A stretch of DNA of 64,000 bases from Escherichia coli (lineage in GTDB: Bacteria > Pseudomonadota > Gammaproteobacteria > Enterobacterales > Enterobacteriaceae): assembly GCA_021307345.1 (NCBI GenBank), contig CP089930.1, positions 2,356,001 to 2,420,000 on the forward strand, written 5' to 3'. The notes beneath the pieces are model-generated. The model saw only the letters and a program-made list of their open reading frames with translations. It did not search any database and was not told the origin of the DNA. The translations under genes and the position numbers were made by a program. Positions 49,951-58,307 of this stretch are shown piece by piece; the first letter of the stretch is position 1; each line of letters starts with the position of its first letter.

Positions 49951-49975
49951 AACGCCGACCATTGGTCGGCGTTTT
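49951..49975. terminator. rplI terminator, bidirectional
   Basis: AACGCCGACC-ATT-GGTCGGCGTT perfect stem, with AAAA before and TTTT after. It can end rplI on the plus strand and the convergent MFS gene on the minus strand. Confidence 0.9.
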
Positions 49976-50028
49976 GCTTTATAGCGAAAGCGTTACAACT
50001 GACAATATAACGCTCTGATATCTATTAA

Positions 50029-51306
50029 TTAGCTTGTCGCTAACTGTACTTGCGATTCTTCATCTTTAACTTTGATAAGCGTCCATAACGCAATAGCGCC
50101 AATAATGTCAAAGAAAGCCAGGGCAATAAAGAACGGCGCGAAGCCGATAATGTGAACGAATGCCCCGATGAACAGGTTGAAAATCAACTGACCGCTCCAC
50201 GCACAGGCTCCTGCCATACCCACTGCGGTAGCGACTTCGTCTTTTTTGAACAGATCGCCACCCAGAGTTGCTGCCACAGTAGAAAGACATTGATGCGAGA
50301 ACGCGCCAATACTAATCAGTAATACGGCAACGTAGGGATTTTCGACAATACTCACCAGACCTATCGTCATCATAATGATGGCTGCAATAGTGAAAGTAAT
50401 TCTTCGCGAGTTAATTAAACTCACGCCACGATCGTGGAAGAATTTCGCGACAAAACCACTGGCTAAACAGCCGAGATCGCCCAGCAGGAAAGGCAGCCAG
50501 ACGAACATGGCAATTTCTTTCAGGCTAAAATGCAGCGTTTCGACGAAGAAAATCGGCACCCAGAAGTTAATGGTTCCCCATGCCGGGTCTGCGAGAAAAC
50601 GCGCGATGCCAATCCCCCAGAAATTACGTTGGCTGAGGATATGCTTGATTGACGTTTTTTCTTTCTTATCTGTTTTAAGATGCTGTTCTTGTCCTGATTC
50701 AATATAGTGGCGCTCTTCATCAGAAAGGCGTTTGGCATCTTTCGGATCTTTATAACAAAAGAACCAAAATAAAGCCGCGAGCAAAGCAAGGCTACCTGAA
50801 ACAATAAACGCAAATTGCCAGCTATGAAACATAATGCACCAGGCAATCAACGGTGGAGCAAGCATCGCGCCGAGTGAGGTGCCCATATTGAAAACACCTG
50901 TCGCCACGCCACGCTCTTTTGCCGGGAACCATGTTGATGCGGTTTTTACACCCGCCGGAATTGCCGACGCTTCGCTGAAACCCATCAGGGCGCGCATAAA
51001 TGCCAGACCTGACCATGTTCCGGTCAACGCATGACCCATTGTTGCCAGCCCCCAGACTGCGGCACATATCGCAAAACTTAACTTCAAACCCACGGTATCA
51101 ATAAAGAAGCCCATTACCGGTTGCCCTAATGTATAGGCCAACTGGAATGCACTGACAATCCATGAATATTGCTCTTTGGTTATTCCAGTTGTCTCCATAA
51201 TAGTTGGAGCTGCAATACCTAACGCCGTTCTGTCCAGATAATTGATTACAGTGATAAAGCATACGAGGGCAATCATATGCCACCGATAATTCTTTATTTT
51301 ATTCAT
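50029..51306 (-). CDS. MFS organic-anion transporter (ACS family), accessory operon
   Basis: 425-residue major facilitator protein with about 12 helices. It resembles the anion:cation symporter branch that includes ExuT and other sugar-acid carriers: WHMIALVCFITVINYLDRTALGIAAP at the N-terminus, written here as two parts, and the DRTA word are typical. A conserved FMRALMGFSEASAIPAG region follows helix 4. It is last in the leftward operon, with a 92-base gap to the flavoprotein gene, so it may have partial independent expression. It reads toward rplI. Likely cargo is the organic acid metabolised by the upstream enzymes; identity unknown. Not present at this locus in K-12 as I recall. Confidence 0.85.
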   Translation of the reverse strand: MNKIKNYRWHMIALVCFITVINYLDRTALGIAAPTIMETTGITKEQYSWIVSAFQLAYTLGQPVMGFFIDTVGLKLSFAICAAVWGLATMGHALTGTWSGLAFMRALMGFSEASAIPAGVKTASTWFPAKERGVATGVFNMGTSLGAMLAPPLIAWCIMFHSWQFAFIVSGSLALLAALFWFFCYKDPKDAKRLSDEERHYIESGQEQHLKTDKKEKTSIKHILSQRNFWGIGIARFLADPAWGTINFWVPIFFVETLHFSLKEIAMFVWLPFLLGDLGCLASGFVAKFFHDRGVSLINSRRITFTIAAIIMMTIGLVSIVENPYVAVLLISIGAFSHQCLSTVAATLGGDLFKKDEVATAVGMAGACAWSGQLIFNLFIGAFVHIIGFAPFFIALAFFDIIGAIALWTLIKVKDEESQVQLATS

Positions 51307-51398
51307 GTTTAAACCTTTTAATTATATTAATAAACCCTGGTTGTTGGTAATTCCGTGTAATAGTTAATAAAAATCAGGTACAGAGAACATAGTGAAAA

Positions 51399-53471
51399 TT
51401 ATTGTGTGTAAATCTCTCCCTTTAGGAAATCTGGCCAGTTTTTTTCAAAGTAAATACCATTAATACGCGGTAGCACACGTAACGACTTCACTTCGGTAAT
51501 AAAAGAACCTTGCGAATATTGAATCGTTAATTTGTGATTTTTGTCTTCAGCGAGTTCAGAGCGAAAGCGCCATTCTTCTTTTACGCCGCGACGAGTTTGT
51601 GGTAGACATTCGCCTTGTGGATCAATAATCATCCTCGCCCCACGACTGCCGCCGCCTGCATCAATATAATGCGTCAACTGTGTCAATACGGCGGCAGACG
51701 TCAGCGCCATATGCCGCCACATAAACAATTCGGCAACTTCGCCCACGTGTTTGATAGCCAAACCATGCCGTTGTACAAATTCATTCAATAGCAGGGCATC
51801 GCGAGTGGCGCGCCGGACTTTATCGCCATGGCAAATAAACCCAGCGTAGTCAGACATTCGTGCCTGGATTTTTTCCCTCACCGCAGACAACGGCATCCCG
51901 TTTCCATTATCGTGCGCCTGAGTGATGATCTCTCTGATTGAATTTAGTGCCGGAGATGCCAGTTGTGCGACATCATCTTCAACAGATCGCTTTTGTGTGC
52001 AGCCAATAAAACGCGCCAGACGCACGGCAAAAACTTGTCCGGCATTCAGCGCCGCGCCGCCAGGTCGGGTAACACCGTGAGTTCCGGCGACTTCTCCCAC
52101 CGCAAAACAACCGGGCAGAGAAGTTTGCCCCCAGATATCAATCTCAATGCCGCCATTCATATGCTGATTGTTCATGGCAAACTGCAACGGCTGCGTGGTG
52201 AGATCGTAACCGTGCATCTTATACAGTGAGATGGACAGCGGATTCATTCTTTGCAGGCGTTCGATAGGCGATGGCGCCAGAGCGTCGTTATTTTCCAGAT
52301 ATGCGCGAACGTCGTCGTCCAGTCGATCTAATGAGAATGGCAAATCACCAGGCACCGCTTCAGGATTTCGATTGAAATCCATAAAAACCAGGCGGCCTGA
52401 TTGCTGCTCTTGCGCTACCGCCATGTCCAACAGGCTTGAGCTGAAATCCATCACTCGCGTAGCGTGGAACGGCCACTGATAGCCTTTACGGAAGATGTTT
52501 GAAGCCAGTTCCTGGGTGGTGCGATAGTAATCTGCGAGGAAGTTATACTCGTTGCCCTCGGCATCCACGGAATAGATATACGGGATCACCTGCACATAGG
52601 TGCCAGACAAATTCCACGGGAACGTGCTGCGCGGCGTGCCTATACCAAACTGGCTTTCGGTCAGATTGGTTAGCGTCAGACCTTCCTCCAGCGCCAGCCC
52701 CAGCGAGCCGAAACATTTGTGTGGGTACACACTGTCGCGATAAAGCTCGCCCGGCCCACCTGTTGCCAGTACCACATTGGGCGCAGTGACAATTGCCAGC
52801 CCCCACGGGTTATGGGCGCGGGAACCGGTTGCGAGGATAGCCCCGGCCACACGATCTTCGCCGTTTTCACCGCGTTGATGCAGCAGTTTAATCACCGTTG
52901 CACTGGTCAACAGTGGGATGGCGAGGCGCTGCACTTCTTCGAGCAATACTTTCACCATCAGACGAGAAGTGCGCGGCCCACAGGAGGTTGCGCGTCCGGC
53001 TTCGTCATGGTCGGTCTGATAACGGAGAATTGCACCATAGCGATCTTCCGGTAATTCCAGACCGAGATATTGCAGCCCGCCAAGGGTATGTAGGGAACCG
53101 ACCGCTTCGACATACGCCGTGTCGTGATCCATCGCACCGCCGCTCGCCAGTGCTTCAGCAAGTTTTGCGAAGTTATCGCCGCTGCCCGCCGTTGCGGCGG
53201 TAAACAGCGTCTGTTTATCGGAACCGGAGCAGGCCGATGTTCCCATGTATAATCCGGCGGTGGCGATTAGCACATTTTGCTGGCGACGTTTCAGTTCAAC
53301 CGCCGCACGTAATCCTGCCGCGCCGCTACCAACGACCAGAGCATCTGTTTGCCAGAGCGGGTAATCAACACCGTCCACCGTGACAATTGACGTTGGCTCT
53401 GCTGACACAAAACCCTTCGGGAAAGTGACGTGCGTCAGCGCATCGAGGATGGCGTCATCAGTCTGGCTCAT
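51399..53471 (-). CDS. Large FrdA-like FAD-binding oxidoreductase, accessory operon
   Basis: 690-residue flavoprotein of the fumarate reductase/succinate dehydrogenase flavoprotein superfamily. The FAD fold is ALVVGSGAAGLRAAVELKRR (about 44-63). The C-terminal FAD contact THGVTRPGGAALNAGQVFA aligns with [17 protein letters not shown] of FrdA, and CFAVGEVAG with LFAVGECSS. It lacks FrdA's active-site HPTG and GCRGEGG words and has QHMNGGIEI where FrdA has HYTMGGI. It is also about 90 residues longer at the C-terminus. It is therefore probably not a fumarate reductase but another flavin dehydrogenase or oxidase. No signal peptide. The start overlaps the CoA-transferase stop by four bases (ATGA). 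Confidence 0.85.
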   Translation of the reverse strand: MSQTDDAILDALTHVTFPKGFVSAEPTSIVTVDGVDYPLWQTDALVVGSGAAGLRAAVELKRRQQNVLIATAGLYMGTSACSGSDKQTLFTAATAGSGDNFAKLAEALASGGAMDHDTAYVEAVGSLHTLGGLQYLGLELPEDRYGAILRYQTDHDEAGRATSCGPRTSRLMVKVLLEEVQRLAIPLLTSATVIKLLHQRGENGEDRVAGAILATGSRAHNPWGLAIVTAPNVVLATGGPGELYRDSVYPHKCFGSLGLALEEGLTLTNLTESQFGIGTPRSTFPWNLSGTYVQVIPYIYSVDAEGNEYNFLADYYRTTQELASNIFRKGYQWPFHATRVMDFSSSLLDMAVAQEQQSGRLVFMDFNRNPEAVPGDLPFSLDRLDDDVRAYLENNDALAPSPIERLQRMNPLSISLYKMHGYDLTTQPLQFAMNNQHMNGGIEIDIWGQTSLPGCFAVGEVAGTHGVTRPGGAALNAGQVFAVRLARFIGCTQKRSVEDDVAQLASPALNSIREIITQAHDNGNGMPLSAVREKIQARMSDYAGFICHGDKVRRATRDALLLNEFVQRHGLAIKHVGEVAELFMWRHMALTSAAVLTQLTHYIDAGGGSRGARMIIDPQGECLPQTRRGVKEEWRFRSELAEDKNHKLTIQYSQGSFITEVKSLRVLPRINGIYFEKNWPDFLKGEIYTQ

Positions 53472-55009
53472 GCGTCCTCCATTGGCGTAAACAGGCTACT
53501 TTCCATCAGGCGCGGCTGGTTGATAATTGGACGGAAAGCCATGAACGGCAGAATGTCGCGGTCAATCTCCACGCCCGGCGCAATTTCAATTAATTCAACG
53601 CCTTCTGCCGTTAACTGAAACACCGCGCGTTCAGTGATATACAACACTTCCTGACTGCTGTGCTGTGCGTAGGCGGCGCTAAAAGTGATTTTTTCCACCT
53701 GAGTAACCAGTTTAGGGATTTGACCTGACTGAGCGATATGCAAGCCATCTGGCGTTACATCAATCTTGCTGCCTTTGGCGTCGAACGTGCCGCAGAACAC
53801 CACCTTACGGGCGTTTTGCGCAATTTCGAGAAATCCGCCGGGGCCGATTAAATTGCCGTTCAGGTGTGAGACGTTGACGTTACCATGTTGATCCATCTCG
53901 CCCATGCCGAGGAAAGTAATGTCGATGCCGCCGCCGCTGTAGAACTCGAATTGATCCAGCGAAGGGATAATGGCGTCGGCGTTACGGGCGCAGCCGAAAA
54001 ACGCGTCATCCAGCATCATACCGTTATGCACGCCTTGCTCGACGCTTAGCCATAAACTTTGGTAAGGAACGCCTTCACGCAGCGCAACCCCAGGAATACC
54101 GCCGGGGATACCAAAGCCAAAGTTGGTTGAAGCGCCTGCCACCAGCTCGCGCGCTGCCCGACGGGCAATTAAGCGACGTACCGGATGACTAACCAGTTCA
54201 ATAGCGTCGTTAGAACTCAGACGGCGATGTTGACCGCTGATCGTCAGGTCGTAACCGCCAAGATAGGTTTGCGGTTGTTCGCGGTATTCAACGATGCCAT
54301 CAACCAGAATCCCCGGTAATTTGACCCGGCGTGGTTCAATGGCACCGGCTTCCAGTACATCGCGCACCTGTACGAACACTTTGCCGCCGCTGTTGTGTGC
54401 TGCCAGCGCCATCGAATAGCTATCCATATCAATCGCTTCTTCTTCAAGGCTGACGTTGCCTCGAGGATCGGCATAAGTGCCACGCAAAATCGCGTAATCC
54501 ACTTTGAAAGGGCGATAACGAAGTTTGGTTTCACCATCGATTTCAATCAGTTCTACCAGATCCTCGGTGGTGCAAGCGTTCGACTTTCCGCCGCCATTGC
54601 GTGGATCAACAAACGATCCCAGCCCAACGTGGGTAAAAAGCCCCGGACGTCCAGCACCGATCTCCCGTAGCAACGCCTGAATAACGCCACCAGGAAAACA
54701 ATAGGCTTCAATCGCGTTATTTTTTACCAGCGCCTGCATTTTGGGTGACCAGGTAAAGTGTCCGGCAATAATGCGTTTGAGCATTTCAGCATGAGCGAAG
54801 CGGTTCGTGCCTTTGCAGTCGCGATCGCCAATGCCCAGCGAGTGGATTAATGTCAGATCGCGCGGGTGTCCGGTTTGCAGGAAGCGCGCTTCAATAGCAG
54901 CCAGAATATGGTCGGCTTCCACCATGCCGCCGCCGTTACCGCTAATGGCAATGGTTGCGCCATCCTGAATTTGCGCCGCCAGTGCCTCGGCGGTTGTTAT
55001 CTTACGCAT
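53468..55009 (-). CDS. Family I CoA-transferase (YdiF-like), accessory operon
   Basis: 513-residue protein with both halves of a family I CoA-transferase in one chain, as in E. coli YdiF and propionate CoA-transferase. The N-terminal half has GNGGGMVEADHIL and the family GLGSFVDPRNGGGK (about 129-141). The C-terminal half has NFGFGIPGGIPGVA and SVEQGVHNG, whose Glu324 is the expected catalytic residue that forms the glutamyl-CoA thioester. It should activate a carboxylate by taking CoA from a donor such as acetyl-CoA. Nine bases after the crotonase gene, and it overlaps the flavoprotein start. Substrate unknown. Confidence 0.88.
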   Translation of the reverse strand: MRKITTAEALAAQIQDGATIAISGNGGGMVEADHILAAIEARFLQTGHPRDLTLIHSLGIGDRDCKGTNRFAHAEMLKRIIAGHFTWSPKMQALVKNNAIEAYCFPGGVIQALLREIGAGRPGLFTHVGLGSFVDPRNGGGKSNACTTEDLVELIEIDGETKLRYRPFKVDYAILRGTYADPRGNVSLEEEAIDMDSYSMALAAHNSGGKVFVQVRDVLEAGAIEPRRVKLPGILVDGIVEYREQPQTYLGGYDLTISGQHRRLSSNDAIELVSHPVRRLIARRAARELVAGASTNFGFGIPGGIPGVALREGVPYQSLWLSVEQGVHNGMMLDDAFFGCARNADAIIPSLDQFEFYSGGGIDITFLGMGEMDQHGNVNVSHLNGNLIGPGGFLEIAQNARKVVFCGTFDAKGSKIDVTPDGLHIAQSGQIPKLVTQVEKITFSAAYAQHSSQEVLYITERAVFQLTAEGVELIEIAPGVEIDRDILPFMAFRPIINQPRLMESSLFTPMEDA

Positions 55010-55018
55010 ACAATTTCC

Positions 55019-55795
55019 TTAGTGATTATGGAAGCTCACGCTACTTTTTTCGGCAAATGCCTGCGTCGCCTGCTGGCAATCCTGAGTGGCGGACATTAAT
55101 CCAGCCAGTAACTGGTGTGGGTATTCAGCGTGTTTATTTTCCAGTGCCAGAATCAGCTGCTTAATATGCGCCAGTGCCACCGGACCACATTTTTCCAGCT
55201 GCGCTAACTGGTTCGCCATCCAGCTTTCCACCTGTTCTTTTTCTACTACTTCATCAATTAAATTCGCCGCCTGGGCTTCATGCGCCGTCAGACGTTTACC
55301 TAGCATCAGCATCTGGCGACCGACCACCGGGCCGACCTGATTAAGCACGCGTTCAATGCCCATCCAGCCAGGCACCATGCCGAGCATGACTTCCGGGTTA
55401 GAAAATTTCGCGCTGGGGCGAGCGATTCGAATATCGCAGCACAAGGCAAGTTCAATACCGCCGCCGATGGTATGACCGTTGAGATTCGCAACCGTTAATT
55501 GCGGTAAATTGCGCAGGCGATTAAAAACGTCATTACCGCGTTTAATCCATTTCCTGCCCATATCTAATGGCGAATAGGCCGACCACGATTTAATATCACC
55601 GCCCGCACAAAAGAATTTATCGCCGATTGCCGTTAATTCGACTAATCGTAATGTGGTGTCGTTTTCAATTTCATTTAAATAATGGTCGAGAGATTCAATC
55701 ATCTCTTCGTTAATAGCATGACATTTCTCTTCACGGTTCAACGTCAGGCGGCAGGAAGCCGCCGCTCTGCTGAACAGAACGGGTTGGTCACTCAT
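55019..55795 (-). CDS. Enoyl-CoA hydratase/isomerase (crotonase) family, accessory operon
   Basis: 258-residue crotonase-fold protein. The oxyanion-hole words are KFFCAGGDIKSW (about 60-71) and NGHTIGGGIELALCCDIRIA (about 105-124). Both glutamates used by enoyl-CoA hydratases have counterparts, in GGGIEL and SNPEVMLG. The next segment reads MVPGWMGIERVL where typical hydratases have a GGTQRL-type word, so a variant reaction (dehydration, isomerisation or ring opening) is possible. Nine bases separate it from both neighbours in the operon. Confidence 0.87.
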   Translation of the reverse strand: MSDQPVLFSRAAASCRLTLNREEKCHAINEEMIESLDHYLNEIENDTTLRLVELTAIGDKFFCAGGDIKSWSAYSPLDMGRKWIKRGNDVFNRLRNLPQLTVANLNGHTIGGGIELALCCDIRIARPSAKFSNPEVMLGMVPGWMGIERVLNQVGPVVGRQMLMLGKRLTAHEAQAANLIDEVVEKEQVESWMANQLAQLEKCGPVALAHIKQLILALENKHAEYPHQLLAGLMSATQDCQQATQAFAEKSSVSFHNH

Positions 55796-55804
55796 GATTA
55801 TTCC

Positions 55805-56647
55805 TTAGCAATAATTCGCGATGCGATCGACGCTAATATCCAGCGTGCTGTTAATATCTTTCTGCCACCAGTACGGTGAGAATATTTCCAGTTCAATAGC
55901 GCCATTAAATCCGGCGTTTTCAACCAGTCGACGAATTGACGGAATATTTATCACGCCATCTCCCGGCATTCCCCGGTCATTGACCAGATCGGTGGTCGGC
56001 ACTAACCAGTCGGAAACATGAAACGCGAGAATACGTTTTCCGGCGCGCAGGATCTGGCTGGCCAGATCCGGATCCCACCAGACATGGTAAACATCCACAG
56101 CCACGCCGAGGCCAAATTCGCCATCGGGATCGAGTTCATCACACCAGTCCAGCGCCTGGCGTAACGTGCACAGGCAAGAGCGATCGGCGGCGGTCATTGG
56201 GTGCAGTGGCTCCAGCGCAATCGGCACGCCAACGTCTTTCGAATGTGGCAGTAGCTGGCGTATCCCTTGTTTCACCTGTTCCCGTGCTTCATACAGATCT
56301 TTTGTGCCCTGCGGTAACCCTCCAACCACCTGCATATAACAGGCGGCGTTCAGCACCGCTGCGTCGTCCAGCGCCCGGCGGTTATCATCAATTGCCAGTT
56401 TGCGTTCCGCCAGCGTCGGCGCGGTGTAGTAGGTGCTACGGCATAAACCGGAAACGCGCATGTTATTGACGGCAAGCTGGCGGGCGATCTGCTGAAGATC
56501 TTCACCCTGCAACTCTCTGCGCCAGGGGGCGATCGCACCGATACCGCGTGCGGCACAGGCATCAATAATGGCGGGCAGCGGCACTTTATAGCCCAGCGTC
56601 GCGGTATTGATACTGAATAAATCCGGGCGTTGTAACAGATCTCTCAT
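55805..56647 (-). CDS. Sugar-phosphate isomerase/epimerase-like TIM-barrel protein, accessory operon
   Basis: 280-residue protein of the xylose-isomerase-like TIM-barrel superfamily (AP endonuclease 2 fold). Likely divalent-metal ligands are in IALEPLHPM (about residue 147), VAVDVYHVWWDPD, LAFHVSDWLVPT and AIELEIFSPYW, in the order used by this fold. The superfamily includes sugar isomerases, epimerases, inosose dehydratases and 3-dehydroshikimate dehydratases, so fold alone does not give a reaction. Nine bases after the SDR gene. Its presence in a CoA operon is unusual and suggests a hydroxylated or cyclic substrate. Confidence 0.82.
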   Translation of the reverse strand: MRDLLQRPDLFSINTATLGYKVPLPAIIDACAARGIGAIAPWRRELQGEDLQQIARQLAVNNMRVSGLCRSTYYTAPTLAERKLAIDDNRRALDDAAVLNAACYMQVVGGLPQGTKDLYEAREQVKQGIRQLLPHSKDVGVPIALEPLHPMTAADRSCLCTLRQALDWCDELDPDGEFGLGVAVDVYHVWWDPDLASQILRAGKRILAFHVSDWLVPTTDLVNDRGMPGDGVINIPSIRRLVENAGFNGAIELEIFSPYWWQKDINSTLDISVDRIANYC

Positions 56648-56656
56648 GGTTTAGCC

Positions 56657-57448
56657 TCAGAAGCGCGGCATACTTAAGCCACCGTCGATGGCGACTGCCT
56701 GACCACAGGTGTAAATCAGTTTGCCTTCCGCCATCGCGCGGACAGTGGAGGCGATATCCGCCGGATAACCCCAACGTCCCCACGGCACCAGTCCTTTGGC
56801 AATCAATTCGTCGTAATAAGCCGTTGCCGGAATAGTCATATCGGTTTTGATGAGACCAGGGCGCACTTCATAGACGCCAATTTGTTCGTTGCAAAGGCGA
56901 GCAGCAAACAGACGAGCAGCGGCAGAAACGGCGGTTTTGGCAATTGTGTATTCGCCGCGATTCATCGCCAGCATGATGGCGTTGATGGAACTGACAAAAA
57001 TAATTGAGCGGTGCGGGAATTCTGTTTCTGGTTTTGGCTGTGCGAGCAGACGTTTACTGAATGCCTGTGCGAGGAAGAACGGCGCGCGGGTATTAATGGC
57101 AATGTTTTGGTCGAAGCTGTCCGGTTCGAGGTCGAGAAGGTCACCGCGCTTTTTCACTGAAATGCCCGCGTTATTGAGCAGGCAGTCCAGACGCCCCCAC
57201 TGATTTTGCGCCGCGTCGAGCATCTCTTCATGCAGGGAGAGATCGCCAACATCGGCAGGGAAGCAAATCACTTCCACGCCTTCTGCCAGACATTCCTGTT
57301 GCGTGGCATGTAATTTTTCTACGCTGTCGGCATCGGGGCGATCGTTAATCAACAGATTAAATCCGCCACGGGCAAGCTCCAGCGCACACCCCTTACCAAT
57401 GCCACGTGCGGCTCCAGTGATAACGGCAACAGGACGAGTGGATTTCAT
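56657..57448 (-). CDS. Short-chain dehydrogenase (FabG-like), accessory operon
   Basis: 263-residue classical SDR. The cofactor motif is TGAARGIGKGCALELA (about 11-26), with LNNAGIS near residue 90. The catalytic set is Ser in VSSINA, Tyr in GEYTIAK and Lys four residues later. The C-terminus ends GQAVAIDGGLSMPRF. It probably oxidises a hydroxy group to a ketone, or the reverse, with NAD(P). First gene of the leftward operon; an AGAGAG ribosome site lies seven bases before the ATG. The divergent tetR-type gene starts 211 bases away. Confidence 0.88.
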   Translation of the reverse strand: MKSTRPVAVITGAARGIGKGCALELARGGFNLLINDRPDADSVEKLHATQQECLAEGVEVICFPADVGDLSLHEEMLDAAQNQWGRLDCLLNNAGISVKKRGDLLDLEPDSFDQNIAINTRAPFFLAQAFSKRLLAQPKPETEFPHRSIIFVSSINAIMLAMNRGEYTIAKTAVSAAARLFAARLCNEQIGVYEVRPGLIKTDMTIPATAYYDELIAKGLVPWGRWGYPADIASTVRAMAEGKLIYTCGQAVAIDGGLSMPRF

Positions 57449-57516
57449 ACAATAGCTCTCTTTTTAAATATTGTTTCCCTAAGTGACGATTAGCTTGCGG
57501 CGTGCGGAAAGAAAGA

Positions 57517-57536
57517 TCAACCATCTGGTTGGTTGA
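57517..57536. promoter_or_regulatory. Candidate TetR-family operator
   Basis: TCAACCA-TCTGGT-TGGTTGA is a perfect seven-base inverted repeat; nested inside it, AACCA-TC-TGGTT is a second perfect repeat. The only strong palindrome in the 211-base divergent region, placed 69 bases before the SDR start codon. Size and A/C-rich half-sites fit TetR-family operators. Binding is inferred. Confidence 0.5.
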
Positions 57537-57659
57537 TTTGCGATAATGATCACAGGACATTTGATAACCTGATGAAAGTACAGGTTTTTAGCCTTTTTAC
57601 TGGAGCTTCTAATTAATCGGGTTAAGATAGTCATCTTGAAGAGGTCGTGGGGAAGCGTT

Positions 57660-58307
57660 ATGTATCTTGATACCAGCAACGTACAGAGCCTGAAGGAAAA
57701 GCTGCTGCTATGTGCGGTTAATGAATTTGCCGAATATGGTTACGAAGGAGCCAGAGTCGATAATATTGTTAAGGCCGCAGGGTGCAGTAAACAGACGGTT
57801 TATCACCACTTTGGTAATAAAGAAAATTTATTTATCGAAGTGCTTGAATATACCTGGAACGATATTCGACAAAAAGAAAAGACCCTTGATTTCTCAGATC
57901 TTCCGCCACAAAAAGCCATTGAGAAAATTATCGATTTTACCTGGGATTATTACATTGCTAACCCCTGGTTTTTAAAAATTGTGCATAGTGAAAACCAAAG
58001 TAAAGGTGTGCATTATGCAAAATCACAACGTCTCTTAGAAATTAACCATGCGCACTTGCAGTTAATGGAATCTTTATTGGATGAAGGGAAAAAACTCAAT
58101 ATATTTAAGCCAGATATCGACCCGTTGCAGGTGAATATCAATATTGCTGCGCTTGGAGGATATTATTTGATCAACCAGCATACGCTTGGTCTGGTTTATC
58201 ACATCAGTATGGTTTCACCGCAGGCGCTGGAAGCCAGACGTAAGGTCATCAAAGAAACGATCCTTAGCTGGCTTCTCGTTGACCCTTCATCTACCGCGCA
58301 CGAATAA
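57660..58307 (+). CDS. TetR-family transcriptional regulator of the accessory operon
   Basis: 215-residue regulator. The N-terminal helix-turn-helix is clear: [20 protein letters not shown], then [20 protein letters not shown] (about 11-51). The C-terminal ligand domain is helical and specific to this subfamily. The ATG at 57660 follows GGGGAAG; an in-frame TTG eight codons upstream is less likely. It diverges from the SDR operon and should control it, probably with the operon's substrate or CoA ester as ligand (inference). The end overlaps ytfB by 17 bases, tail to tail. K-12 ytfA at this spot is described as a regulator fragment and is probably a remnant of this gene. Confidence 0.87.
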   Translation: MYLDTSNVQSLKEKLLLCAVNEFAEYGYEGARVDNIVKAAGCSKQTVYHHFGNKENLFIEVLEYTWNDIRQKEKTLDFSDLPPQKAIEKIIDFTWDYYIANPWFLKIVHSENQSKGVHYAKSQRLLEINHAHLQLMESLLDEGKKLNIFKPDIDPLQVNINIAALGGYYLINQHTLGLVYHISMVSPQALEARRKVIKETILSWLLVDPSSTAHE

